Shown: positions 1 to 6,593, counted from the stretch's first letter. The stretch is DNA of 8,700 bases from Christensenella sp. UBA7597 (GCA_002474405.1 DLQW01000018.1:1-8700); one strand, 5' to 3'. Notes: generated by a model not told the origin, from the sequence alone. Made by a program: numbers and translations.

Positions 1-26
1 TGCTTTTTACAGGAGATTTTTTATTT

Positions 27-836
27 ATGAAACCTTTTACTTTTGATTTCGATTTCGATACTTGTTCTTATTCCGAAAACGTTGCATTAAAACCTTTTAA
101 GCCGGTTAAACACCCCCAGCAACCGCAAAACCTTTGCCCGTATCCGATCCCTTCGCTCGACGAGATTATCAATGATATCAACAACGAAAGTCGCAACGTG
201 GATAAATCAAAATTCGTTTCCGATTTATTCGAATGCGGCGCACTTGCGATTGCTAACACCGTTGATTTAATACAAAAAGATAAACGCGAAGAACGTTACA
301 AGCAGGTTATGTCCGCCTACCCGCTTTCCGTAAGACAAGCACTTGCCGACATTTTCGCGAAATTATTTGCTCTGCTTTCGTCCTGCGTTTACGATAACGG
401 TCGCTTCGGCGATCATTTGGGCGAATTGTTTATGCGGTGCAACTTGGGAAACGGCAACAAGGGGCAATTCTTCACGCCGTACCATATTTCAAAGTTTATG
501 GCAGAAGTAACGCTCGGTGAGAAAAACGCGATTGCTTTAACCGAAAACGACGGCATTATTTCTATCTACGATCCGTGTTGCGGCGGGGGCGGAATGGCGA
601 TTGCCGCTCTTGACGTTTTGAAAAATACTTACAATATCAATTACGCCCGACATTGCTTCATCGACTGTTCCGACATTGATTTACGGTGCGTGCATATGAC
701 GTATTTGCAGTTGGCTTTGGCGGGCGTTCCCGCGATTGTCCGACACCGGAACTCTCTTACCTTAGAAACGTGGTCGGTCTGGAAAACGCCCGCCTTTTTT
801 CTTCAATATCCGCGCTTTATGAAATACGACAAATAA
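27..836 (+). CDS. N6-adenine DNA methylase-like protein lacking catalytic motif IV
   Basis: The 269-residue protein resembles the methylase domain of type I HsdM-type and related N6-adenine methylases. Visible pieces are a motif X-like GQFFTPYHISKFM (147-159), the AdoMet-binding motif I DPCCGGGG (182-189), the acidic motif II CSDID (214-218), and an RHRNSL strand end (239-244). In active enzymes an (N/D)PP(Y/F) motif should follow. Here the chain instead reads ETWSVWKTPAFF (247-258) and ends at 269, so adenine methylation is doubtful although AdoMet binding looks preserved. The N-terminal 60 residues are polar and match nothing I recognise. The start is set by AGGAGA at 11-16. A 30-base gap separates it from the next gene, so the two are probably cotranscribed. 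Short methylase-like proteins of this sort occur on integrative elements; their role (anti-restriction, regulation) is not known to me. A truncated pseudogene is the alternative. Confidence 0.75.
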   Translation: MKPFTFDFDFDTCSYSENVALKPFKPVKHPQQPQNLCPYPIPSLDEIINDINNESRNVDKSKFVSDLFECGALAIANTVDLIQKDKREERYKQVMSAYPLSVRQALADIFAKLFALLSSCVYDNGRFGDHLGELFMRCNLGNGNKGQFFTPYHISKFMAEVTLGEKNAIALTENDGIISIYDPCCGGGGMAIAALDVLKNTYNINYARHCFIDCSDIDLRCVHMTYLQLALAGVPAIVRHRNSLTLETWSVWKTPAFFLQYPRFMKYDK

Positions 837-866
837 ATTTTTTAAATTCTACAAGGAGATTTTACT

Positions 867-1154
867 ATGAATCACTACTATCGCATTACCGCTTATCACA
901 AAAATTCAAATGTTTGCCTGATTGCCGACAGCAACGGTAAATTTGAAAAACTGTGGCAATTTTCATCGTTTTTCGTATGCAAAGGCTTTGAGATTGTTTC
1001 CGTTGCCAAAGAAGAGAATTTATCGTTCGGCAATATCCCGAAAGCGAACGCCGATTCGCACAACATTTTAATTCGCGCCTGCGGGAAAGGCAAGCCTGCC
1101 GTTTCGGACAATGAAGTTACCGTAAACGGAAAACATTATTTCGTAAATTCTTAA
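867..1154 (+). CDS. Small hypothetical protein of the mobile element
   Basis: I do not recognise the 95-residue product. It has no signal peptide, no membrane segment and no metal-binding cysteine pattern, so it is probably cytoplasmic. It starts with alternating aromatic and hydrophobic residues (YYRITAYH at 4-11, then VCLIAD at 16-21), which suggests a small beta-rich fold. The aromatic stretch LWQFSSFFVCKGFEIVSV (29-46) is the most distinctive part. The start is fixed by AAGGAG at 853-858, eight bases before ATG. The block ACAAGGAGATTTTAC before it closely matches the block before the methylase-like gene, as if both were organised by the same element. It is the last protein gene before the tRNA and the element end, and it converges on the tRNA terminator. 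Confidence 0.7.
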   Translation: MNHYYRITAYHKNSNVCLIADSNGKFEKLWQFSSFFVCKGFEIVSVAKEENLSFGNIPKANADSHNILIRACGKGKPAVSDNEVTVNGKHYFVNS

Positions 1155-1192
1155 TTTGAAATAGTTTTTTATAATTTGCAATTTTAACCATC

Positions 1193-1235
1193 AATAAAAA
1201 GTTCAAAGCCCTACGCATATAATGCGTAGGGCTTT
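1193..1235 (-). terminator. Intrinsic terminator of tRNA-Arg, possibly bidirectional
   Basis: A perfect 14-bp stem lies at 1205-1218 and 1222-1235 (AAAGCCCTACGCAT with its complement) around a 3-base ATA. Read on the minus strand it is followed by GAACTTTTTATTG, an adequate U-tract, and it starts ten bases after the tRNA CCA end. On the plus strand the stem could also stop transcripts of the two upstream genes, but no U-tract follows there. Confidence 0.75.
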
Positions 1236-1244
1236 GCTAAGTAT

Positions 1245-1322
1245 TGGTGTACCCGCTGGGGCTCGAACCCAGAAATCGACGGCGTCGGAGGCCGTAATGT
1301 TATCCAATTACACCACGAGTAC
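1245..1322 (-). tRNA. tRNA-Arg (anticodon CCG), CCA encoded
   Basis: The minus strand folds as a full cloverleaf. The acceptor is GTACTCG (1322-1316) with CGGGTAC (1255-1249), including one U-G pair. The D stem is GTGT/ACAT and the anticodon stem ACGGC/GCCGT. The anticodon loop CTCCGAC (1290-1284) has anticodon CCG at 1288-1286. The T arm is CTGGG-TTCGAGC-CCCAG (1272-1256). The discriminator is A1248 and CCA is at 1247-1245. The variable loop has six bases. It reads the arginine codon CGG. By position it lies inside the mobile element, about 170 bp from the element end, and it probably replaces the host tRNA-Arg(CCG) cut at 1491. Confidence 0.95.
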
Positions 1323-1349
1323 ATTTATGTCGATTTTACCCCAACACCA

Positions 1350-1355
1350 ATTATA
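1350..1355 (-). promoter_or_regulatory. Possible -10 box for the element tRNA-Arg
   Basis: The minus strand carries TATAAT at 1355-1350, about 28 bases upstream of the tRNA 5' end. No good -35 box is seen 16-18 bases further upstream (the sequence there is CTGAAA or similar). It may be a weak or factor-dependent promoter. The tRNA could also be read from the old host tRNA promoter at 1592-1621. Confidence 0.35.
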
Positions 1356-1361
1356 GGCTTT

Positions 1362-1409
1362 TGCATAACACCTTTCAGGGTGTAATTTTGGGTGTAAAAT
1401 TTTTATGCA
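1362..1409. repeat. Nested inverted and direct repeats near the element end
   Basis: Outer arms TGCATAA (1362-1368) and TTATGCA (1403-1409) are perfect inverted repeats. Between them are two direct repeats, GGGTGTAATTTT (1378-1389) and GGGTGTAAAAT (1390-1400). A CACC (1369-1372) facing GGTG (1379-1382) adds further symmetry. The block lies about 80-130 bp from the crossover region, where arm-type integrase sites or excisionase sites are expected. This role is inferred from position only. Confidence 0.4.
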
Positions 1410-1490
1410 TTTTCTGAAATTGCGGTTTTTAACTCCTTTTTCACTGGTTTTCCTACGTTTTGCGGGGTCCGTTTTCCGTTCCCTTTCTAT

Positions 1491-1529
1491 GTCGGAGGCT
1501 CTAATGGTATCCAATTCCACCACGGGCAC
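1491..1529 (-). pseudogene. 5' half of a disrupted host tRNA-Arg (CCG)
   Basis: On the minus strand, 1529-1491 gives a tRNA 5' half. It has acceptor GTGCCCG, TG, D stem GTGG/CCAT, anticodon-stem strand AGAGC, and loop CTCCGAC with anticodon CCG. The expected GCTCT strand, T arm and acceptor CGGGCAC are missing, and unrelated sequence starts exactly after the anticodon loop. It is identical at 34 of 40 positions to the intact tRNA (1284-1323 against 1491-1530). One D-stem pair has changed on both sides (T-A in the intact gene, G-C here). That shows it descends from a once-functional, separate tRNA gene and is not a decayed copy of its neighbour. Confidence 0.85.
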
Positions 1530-1591
1530 ATTTTCGGTTTCTATAGGCACAATTCCGCCCTTCGGTAAACCTTTTTCCTTTTTCTCTATCT

Positions 1592-1621
1592 ATTTTACTC
1601 TTTTTCGCTTTATTTTTGCAA
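1592..1621 (-). promoter_or_regulatory. Promoter of the disrupted host tRNA-Arg
   Basis: On the minus strand TTGCAA (1621-1616) and TAAAAT (1597-1592) are 18 bases apart. Transcription would start near 1585, about 55 bases before the tRNA remnant. It would now run through the half gene into the element and possibly reach the intact tRNA at 1322. The -35 is preceded by ACGC, as in two other promoters of this window. Confidence 0.45.
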
Positions 1622-1628
1622 GCGTTTA

Positions 1629-1637
1629 TGCTATAAT
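1629..1637 (+). promoter_or_regulatory. Extended -10 promoter for mnmA
   Basis: TGCTATAAT at 1629-1637 is a perfect extended -10 element. The matching -35 position (1609-1614, TTTATT) is poor, as is common with extended -10 promoters. The start would be near 1644, giving mnmA a leader of about 110 bases. It overlaps the back-to-back tRNA promoter on the other strand. Confidence 0.6.
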
Positions 1638-1709
1638 ATTCTTAAATTTTTTCAAAAATTTTTCCGTCCGCGCGATTTTTGCGTATTTTTCCTGCGTTTC
1701 GTCGTCTGA

Positions 1710-2978
<1,269 letters not shown>

Positions 2979-2986
<8 letters not shown>

Positions 2987-2999
2987 CGTTCAACGCGCC
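2979..2999 (-). terminator. Weak candidate terminator downstream of the FmdB-type gene
   Basis: On the minus strand GGCGCG, a TTGAA loop and CGCG are followed directly by TTTTTT (2984-2979). The stem has only four firm GC pairs but the U-tract is good. It lies about 30 bases after the TAA of the zinc-ribbon gene. It would face transcription arriving from mnmA. Confidence 0.4.
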
Positions 3000-3026
3000 T
3001 ATACCCCGCACGAACCGAATTTAAAT

Positions 3027-3224
3027 TTAATGACATCCCCCGCACGTGGCGCAATGCCCCGTGCATTTTTTTGTCTGTTTTCCCGTAGCGGAATACATTT
3101 CTCCCGAATAATCGCGCTGCGTTTCTCCGCCGCAATCGGGACACACCACCGTATCCGTGTGCGATTTCACCAACTCCTCGAAACGCTTTCCGCATTTTTT
3201 GCATTTGTATTGTAAAATCGGCAT
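3027..3224 (-). CDS. FmdB-type zinc-ribbon protein
   Basis: This small protein (65 residues) begins MPILQYKCKKCGKRFEELV, the standard opening of the FmdB/CxxC_CxxC zinc-ribbon family. Cys8, Cys11, Cys28 and Cys31 form the zinc site. The tail KCTGHCATCGGCH carries Cys54, Cys58, Cys61, Cys64 and two histidines, also usual for family members with a C-terminal CGGC cluster. Members are called putative regulatory proteins; the true role is unknown. I chose ATG at 3224, not an in-frame ATG at 3290, because AGGAGG (3230-3235) lies just upstream and the predicted transcript starts near 3284, downstream of that other ATG. The leader has a GC-only hairpin (GCGCGC at 3250-3255 with 3263-3268). It follows the M1 peptidase gene by 135 bases but has its own promoter. 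Confidence 0.9.
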   Translation of the reverse strand: MPILQYKCKKCGKRFEELVKSHTDTVVCPDCGGETQRDYSGEMYSATGKQTKKCTGHCATCGGCH

Positions 3225-3290
3225 TTTATCCTCCTCTGTTTCTTCTTTCGCGCGCCGCTTCCGCGCGCACCGTACCACGATAATACGCAT

Positions 3291-3319
3291 ATTATACTCC
3301 TTTTTTCCGAAAAACGCAA
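3291..3319 (-). promoter_or_regulatory. Promoter of the FmdB-type gene
   Basis: On the minus strand TTGCGT (3319-3314), a 17-base spacer and TATAAT (3296-3291) make a good vegetative promoter. The start would be near 3284, giving a leader of about 60 bases. The -35 lies within AACGCTTGCGT, the same 9-mer CGCTTGCGT as the promoter at 6533-6561. Confidence 0.7.
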
Positions 3320-3359
3320 GCGTTCGGCGCCTGCCTCTACCGCGCCCCTTTTTTACTTT

Positions 3360-4832
3360 TTATACAATCGCTTCGCCGTTTAAAAACGAAGAAAACAGCC
3401 CCGATACATCCACGCCGGAGCGTTCGAACGACGCCACCAGATCCGCAGGCGTCGCGATTTTGTACGCGCATGCCTCCACATACGCCTTCAGCGCTTTTTC
3501 CACCGTCTTTTTCCCCACCGATTTTTCCAATGCCGAAAACAGCATCAGCCCTTTATCGTACGCAATCGCACGGTATTCGTAGTCGCCCGCGTAATCGCCA
3601 AGCGGTCGGCTCATCCGCGTATCCGTGCCGTGAAACACCCGCGAATAAACGCTGTAATATGCGTGATATTCCTGTTCCGCCGAGCGGATCAACGTTTCTT
3701 TATCGATGCCGTACTGTTTGTATTCGCCGAAAAAGCACGCCGCCGAATACTCCGCCGCGCCCTCGTCCTGCCACGCCTCTTCCGCTGCGTTGCTGCCCAC
3801 CAGCGCATACCACCACTGATGCGCCGTTTCATGCGCCGTCGCGTATATTTTCTCTTCTTCCGCAAGCCCTGCGGCAAGCAAAGACAGCGCCGGATATTCC
3901 ATCCCGCCGTAGCAGAAACCCGTCTGCGCCACGGAATACGTTCCGTAGGGGTATGCCCCGTAGGTTTCGGAATAATATTCGAGGGCATCGCGCGCCGTGC
4001 CCAACGTTTTCTGCGGTTCGGCATCGTCGGTATAATAATATTTCACCGCGGTGTCGGCATTTTTCGAAGTTTTCGCTTTACATTCCGCCACTTTGAATTT
4101 TTCGGAACACACAAACGCGAAATCGCGCATATTTTTCCCTTCGTACCGGCAGGTTTTCAGCCCGTTTTCCCCCGTTTCCGCAGAAAGTTCCCGCCCGGAA
4201 GCCGCCACGACGTAATTTTCGGGCAACGTCAGCGAAACGTCGTAATCCGCGCAATCCGAAACAAACGGATCTCCCTCGGAAGCGTACACGTTTTCGTAAA
4301 AACCGTTGCCGTATACCCCGCAGAGAATCGGATAAAAATTACCGAGATTCACCGCGTGTTCCGATACGCCGAAACGATGATTCACCGCAGGCAGGGTGGC
4401 GGCGAACGAGATTTTCAGCGTAACTTTTTCGCCGGTTTCCGGCGGCGACAACAGCGAAACGCAAAGCAGGTTGCAATCCTCGCCCTCGATCGCCCATTCT
4501 CCGCCGCCCTCTACGCCAAGAATTTCAATTTTTCCGTACGATTTTCCCGCATAGTATGCCGATTCTTCCATGCTTCCGGAAACAGGCTTATATACGGCGT
4601 CCTCGCGGTATGCGTTCGGGTACAGATTGAATTTGAGCGCCGCGGGCGCGCTGTCCCGACGGTTTTCGTACGCAAACGTTTCCTCGCCCGTCAACGTGCG
4701 CGTTTCCGGATGATACTCCAGCCGCAATTCGTACGAAGCCGGCGCGGATTCCTCCGTTTTTTTGCACGCCGCGCCCCACGGCACAAATACGGCGGCAAAA
4801 ATCAGACACAGCAAAACGCGCAGTTTTTTCAT
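3360..4832 (-). CDS. M1-family zinc metallopeptidase, predicted lipoprotein
   Basis: A 490-residue gluzincin of the M1 aminopeptidase family, which removes residues from peptide N-termini using one zinc ion. The zinc site HETAH is at 334-338 and the third ligand Glu357 sits in DEGAAEY, giving exactly HExxH-x18-E. Upstream is GGMEYP (309-314), the bacterial form of the GxMEN substrate-binding motif. AYDKG (424-428) is near the place of the catalytic tyrosine. Residues about 33-210 form the beta-rich N-terminal domain. The chain starts MKKLRVLLCLIF and has a cysteine at 23 (WGAAC), so it is probably an outer-leaflet lipoprotein, although the -3 residue is Gly rather than Leu. It is shorter than full M1 enzymes and lacks the long C-terminal helical domain. 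GGGAGG at 4842-4847 supports the start. It follows the SpoIIQ-like gene by 120 bases. The physiological substrate is unknown. Confidence 0.9.
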   Translation of the reverse strand: MKKLRVLLCLIFAAVFVPWGAACKKTEESAPASYELRLEYHPETRTLTGEETFAYENRRDSAPAALKFNLYPNAYREDAVYKPVSGSMEESAYYAGKSYGKIEILGVEGGGEWAIEGEDCNLLCVSLLSPPETGEKVTLKISFAATLPAVNHRFGVSEHAVNLGNFYPILCGVYGNGFYENVYASEGDPFVSDCADYDVSLTLPENYVVAASGRELSAETGENGLKTCRYEGKNMRDFAFVCSEKFKVAECKAKTSKNADTAVKYYYTDDAEPQKTLGTARDALEYYSETYGAYPYGTYSVAQTGFCYGGMEYPALSLLAAGLAEEEKIYATAHETAHQWWYALVGSNAAEEAWQDEGAAEYSAACFFGEYKQYGIDKETLIRSAEQEYHAYYSVYSRVFHGTDTRMSRPLGDYAGDYEYRAIAYDKGLMLFSALEKSVGKKTVEKALKAYVEACAYKIATPADLVASFERSGVDVSGLFSSFLNGEAIV

Positions 4833-4875
4833 AAAAAATAACCTCCCGAAAAAATTCTTCGGCAGGTTATTGTAT

Positions 4876-4905
4876 GCCGCGCGCGCGGCGTTTATGACGC
4901 GCGGC
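4876..4905. other. GC-rich hairpin between the M23 and M1 genes
   Basis: GCCGCGCG (4876-4883) and CGCGCGGC (4898-4905) are perfect 8-bp inverted repeats around 14 bases. The first arm is also part of a self-complementary GCCGCGCGCGCGGC. On the minus strand no U-tract follows, so it is not a standard terminator for the M23 gene. It may mark processing or reduce read-through into the M1 gene. Confidence 0.4.
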
Positions 4906-4952
4906 TTCTTTTCCGTTTTAACGTTTTTCCGAAAAGTATGCCGTCGGGCGGA

Positions 4953-5609
4953 TTACTTTTCTTCCATCGTGAGATACTTCGAAGGGTCTACGGAAGAACC
5001 GTCCTCTATCACCTCGAAATGCAGGTGCGCGCCCTCTTTGTATTCCGCACCGGTAGCCGCAGCCACGGCGGCGATTTCCTGCCCGCGCGTTACGCTGTCG
5101 CCCGCTTTCAGTCCCGCGGCAACGTCCACGTATTCGTAAACGGTACGCACGTCGTTCGCATGCCTGATAACGATTTTCCCTCCGCAGAGCAAATCGGAAG
5201 TATACACTTCTTCGATAACGCCGTCGTCTGCGGCAAACACCTTATCTCCCGCCGTTGCGGCAAAATCGATTCCGCCGTGCAGGTGGTAACAATTCAGCGT
5301 TTTATTGTAGTAAAATCCGTACTGGTTCAACGAATTCATATTCGCCACGGGCGCGTAGAATCCGTCCGGTTTCGTTACGGGCGCGGGTTCGTCGGGCTTG
5401 TCCGGTTCGGAAGGTCCCGCGGGCTCGTCGCCGCCGGGCGTTACGATTTCGCCGGGATCGGGTACGCCGGCAATATCGTCTTTTCTGCCGGAAAGCGCCA
5501 CCGCCGTAATTACGATTGCCGCCGCCAGCAGCACGGCGATACAGCCGAGCACCGCATAAAAGTACGATCTCGTGCCTTTCTTCACTGCTTTTTCGCTTTG
5601 TTCTTTCAT
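4953..5609 (-). CDS. Membrane-anchored M23/LytM protein, SpoIIQ-like
   Basis: The 218-residue protein has a short basic N-terminus, one membrane helix at about 17-39, a Pro/Glu/Asp-rich linker (45-82) and a LytM domain (about 95-210). The M23 zinc ligands are present: His111 and Asp115 in HGGID, and His197 in HLHFEV, with His195 in the catalytic position. The usual histidine of the Y-x-H block is replaced, since the chain reads TVYEYVD (156-162). Size, single anchor, linker and LytM order match SpoIIQ, the forespore-membrane protein that pairs with SpoIIIAH during engulfment and in several clostridia keeps its zinc site. A general cell-wall endopeptidase is the alternative. AAGGAG at 5621-5626 supports the start. 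It lies 116 bases behind a possible YwmB relative, and SpoIIQ and YwmB genes also lie in one region in Bacillus subtilis, which favours the sporulation reading. Confidence 0.8.
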   Translation of the reverse strand: MKEQSEKAVKKGTRSYFYAVLGCIAVLLAAAIVITAVALSGRKDDIAGVPDPGEIVTPGGDEPAGPSEPDKPDEPAPVTKPDGFYAPVANMNSLNQYGFYYNKTLNCYHLHGGIDFAATAGDKVFAADDGVIEEVYTSDLLCGGKIVIRHANDVRTVYEYVDVAAGLKAGDSVTRGQEIAAVAAATGAEYKEGAHLHFEVIEDGSSVDPSKYLTMEEK

Positions 5610-5725
5610 TATGTTTTTATCTCCTTTTTGGTTTCGGTAGTACGGTTATTGACCGTTTTTTCCCGTTTTATACAGCCGATTTATAAAAATTTTTCATCTG
5701 TTCCGCAGCAAAGCCGCGGCAACGC

Positions 5726-6217
5726 TTAATACCCGCTGAAAACAAGCGGCACGCCGAGTATCGCTTCTCCGCCGCGGAACACCACCTGCAGATTGACGAA
5801 ACAATTTCCTATTTTTTTCGCGCGCGCCGCGCCGATTTTATCGGAATAACAATAGTACGAAATCGCGCCGCCCGCCTCTTCCGTAAAACACACTTCCGCG
5901 TTCAACTTCTTTGAAACCGCGCTTAAAATCCCCTCGCGCGCCGCCGCATTTTCCGCAGAAAATTCGTATACGGCAGCCTCGCCGCGCACGGCAAAAAGCT
6001 GCAGAAAATCCGGATTTTCCGTAAAGCCGCCGCTCGATGACGCGGAATACAGCGTATACACCCCGCTCTTTTTCGAAACGTCCTCGTCGCCGCCGCGCAA
6101 AACCCCGCAAAGCGGAAACACCGACGGCAGCGCAAAAATACAAACGATCGCCGCCGAAAGCAGCGCCGCGAAAAACGCACGCAGATATACGATTGACGAA
6201 CGGATAAATTCCGCCAT
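5726..6217 (-). CDS. Membrane-anchored protein, possibly YwmB-like
   Basis: The 163-residue protein has a hydrophobic anchor or signal segment at about 12-38 and an extracytoplasmic remainder. I do not recognise it with certainty. The end NLQVVFRGGEAILGVPL (142-158) resembles the closing strand of the YwmB family (often NLQ, then G-T-P), and size and topology fit that poorly understood family. The middle is an alpha/beta stretch (FLQLFAVRGEAAVYEF at 71-86; NAEVCF at 106-111). I chose ATG at 6217 rather than an upstream in-frame ATG at 6280, because AAAGGA (6224-6229) and AAGGAG (6230-6235) precede it and residues before it look like untranslated leader. It is the first gene of the minus-strand run leading to the SpoIIQ-like gene and is probably cotranscribed with it. 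A role around sporulation is inferred from this neighbour only. Confidence 0.65.
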   Translation of the reverse strand: MAEFIRSSIVYLRAFFAALLSAAIVCIFALPSVFPLCGVLRGGDEDVSKKSGVYTLYSASSSGGFTENPDFLQLFAVRGEAAVYEFSAENAAAREGILSAVSKKLNAEVCFTEEAGGAISYYCYSDKIGAARAKKIGNCFVNLQVVFRGGEAILGVPLVFSGY

Positions 6218-6292
6218 ATTTTTTCCTTTCTCCTTTCCGCGAAAGTTTGCGCCGCGGCACCGCTTTTTTGCAGCAACCAAACGACGAAAAAG

Positions 6293-6320
6293 ATTATAGC
6301 CCGATTCTCAAAAAATATAC
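6293..6320 (-). promoter_or_regulatory. Promoter of the YwmB-like/SpoIIQ-like genes, possibly sigma-F type
   Basis: On the minus strand GTATA (6320-6316) is followed after 14 bases by GGCTATAATC (6301-6292). This agrees with the Bacillus sigma-F pattern (GYATA, then GGnnAnAnT) except for the last base and a spacer one or two bases short. The same TATAAT would also serve as a vegetative -10 with a poor -35, so the sigma factor cannot be decided by eye. Confidence 0.45.
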
Positions 6321-6390
6321 GCTTTGCATATAATATAAAAAATCGATTGTATTGCATTGAAAAATCGATAAATAAAATAGCGAAAAACAC

Positions 6391-6419
6391 TTGCATTCTT
6401 GGTTGAAAAATTATATAAT
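6391..6419 (+). promoter_or_regulatory. Upstream promoter before the secreted-protein gene
   Basis: TTGCAT (6391-6396), a 17-base spacer and TATAAT (6414-6419) form a good vegetative promoter. Transcription would start near 6426. About 35 bases later comes the hairpin at 6461-6473 with a T-run, so the RNA may end early or continue as a long leader to the gene at 6594. Confidence 0.55.
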
Positions 6420-6532
6420 AAATAATACAAAGCAAAACGGCATTACGAAAGACAGAAAAAGATAAAATTTATCATTTTTTGGCTTAATACAACATTTTTT
6501 CGGGAAAATATGGAAATGTACGCCCAAAACGC

Positions 6533-6561
6533 TTGCGTATTTTACAAAAGCAAGGTATAAT
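6533..6561 (+). promoter_or_regulatory. Promoter of the secreted 432-residue protein gene
   Basis: TTGCGT (6533-6538), a 17-base spacer and TATAAT (6556-6561) form a strong promoter, with the start near 6567, 27 bases before the ATG. The -35 lies in AACGCTTGCGT, as in the FmdB-type promoter. Confidence 0.75.
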
Positions 6562-6593
6562 GAAGATACAAAAAGCCTTAAGGAGGAAATTAT

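Larger units (their letters stand above)
1..1499. mobile_element. Right end of an element integrated in tRNA-Arg
   Basis: This is the terminal part of an element that continues to the left of the window. Its right boundary falls in the shared 9 bp GTCGGAGGC (1491-1499), the anticodon-loop region of a host tRNA-Arg(CCG). The host gene is intact up to that point and the sequence then changes abruptly. The element side holds a methylase-like gene, a small unknown gene, a complete tRNA-Arg(CCG) and repeats that could bind a recombinase. The two protein genes use more AT-rich codons than mnmA and the genes to the right. Integration of tyrosine-recombinase elements at tRNA anticodon loops is well known. 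No integrase is visible here, so the type of element (ICE, prophage or other island) cannot be told. Confidence 0.65.
6321..6592. other. AT-rich divergent intergenic region
   Basis: No gene is supported here. The stretch is much richer in A and T than its surroundings and holds two plus-strand promoters (6391-6419 and 6533-6561). AAAATCGAT is repeated at 6339-6347 and 6361-6369. A short AT hairpin GATAAA/TTTATC (6461-6473) is followed by ATTTTTT. Confidence 0.5.

Noticed and set aside
686..940. 84-codon frame overlapping the methylase-like 3' end, considered as a frameshifted continuation carrying NPPY
   Set aside because: It contains no NPPY/F or other methylase motif and runs into the next gene in another frame, so a simple frameshift does not restore the enzyme.
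3027..3290. Longer 87-residue form of the FmdB-type protein starting at 3290
   Set aside because: The predicted transcript starts downstream of that ATG. The family begins at MPxxxYxC, and the AGGAGG site precedes the ATG at 3224.
3630..4841. Long plus-strand open frame of 403 codons opposite the M1 peptidase gene
   Set aside because: It is antisense to a gene with intact zinc motifs. Its product is an Arg/Phe-rich string without domains, and its start has no ribosome-binding site.
5642..5673. Hairpin ACGGT-TATTG-ACCGT followed by T6 (plus strand), and GTATA (minus strand) as a sigma-F promoter for the SpoIIQ-like gene
   Set aside because: No plus-strand gene ends there, the stem is only 5 bp, and the -10 opposite GTATA (GTCAATAACC) does not fit sigma-F or sigma-G well.
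4938..5729. Plus-strand open frame of 263 codons opposite the M23 gene
   Set aside because: It is antisense to the LytM gene, Arg/Val/Phe-rich with no recognisable motif, and arises from the codon use of the true gene.
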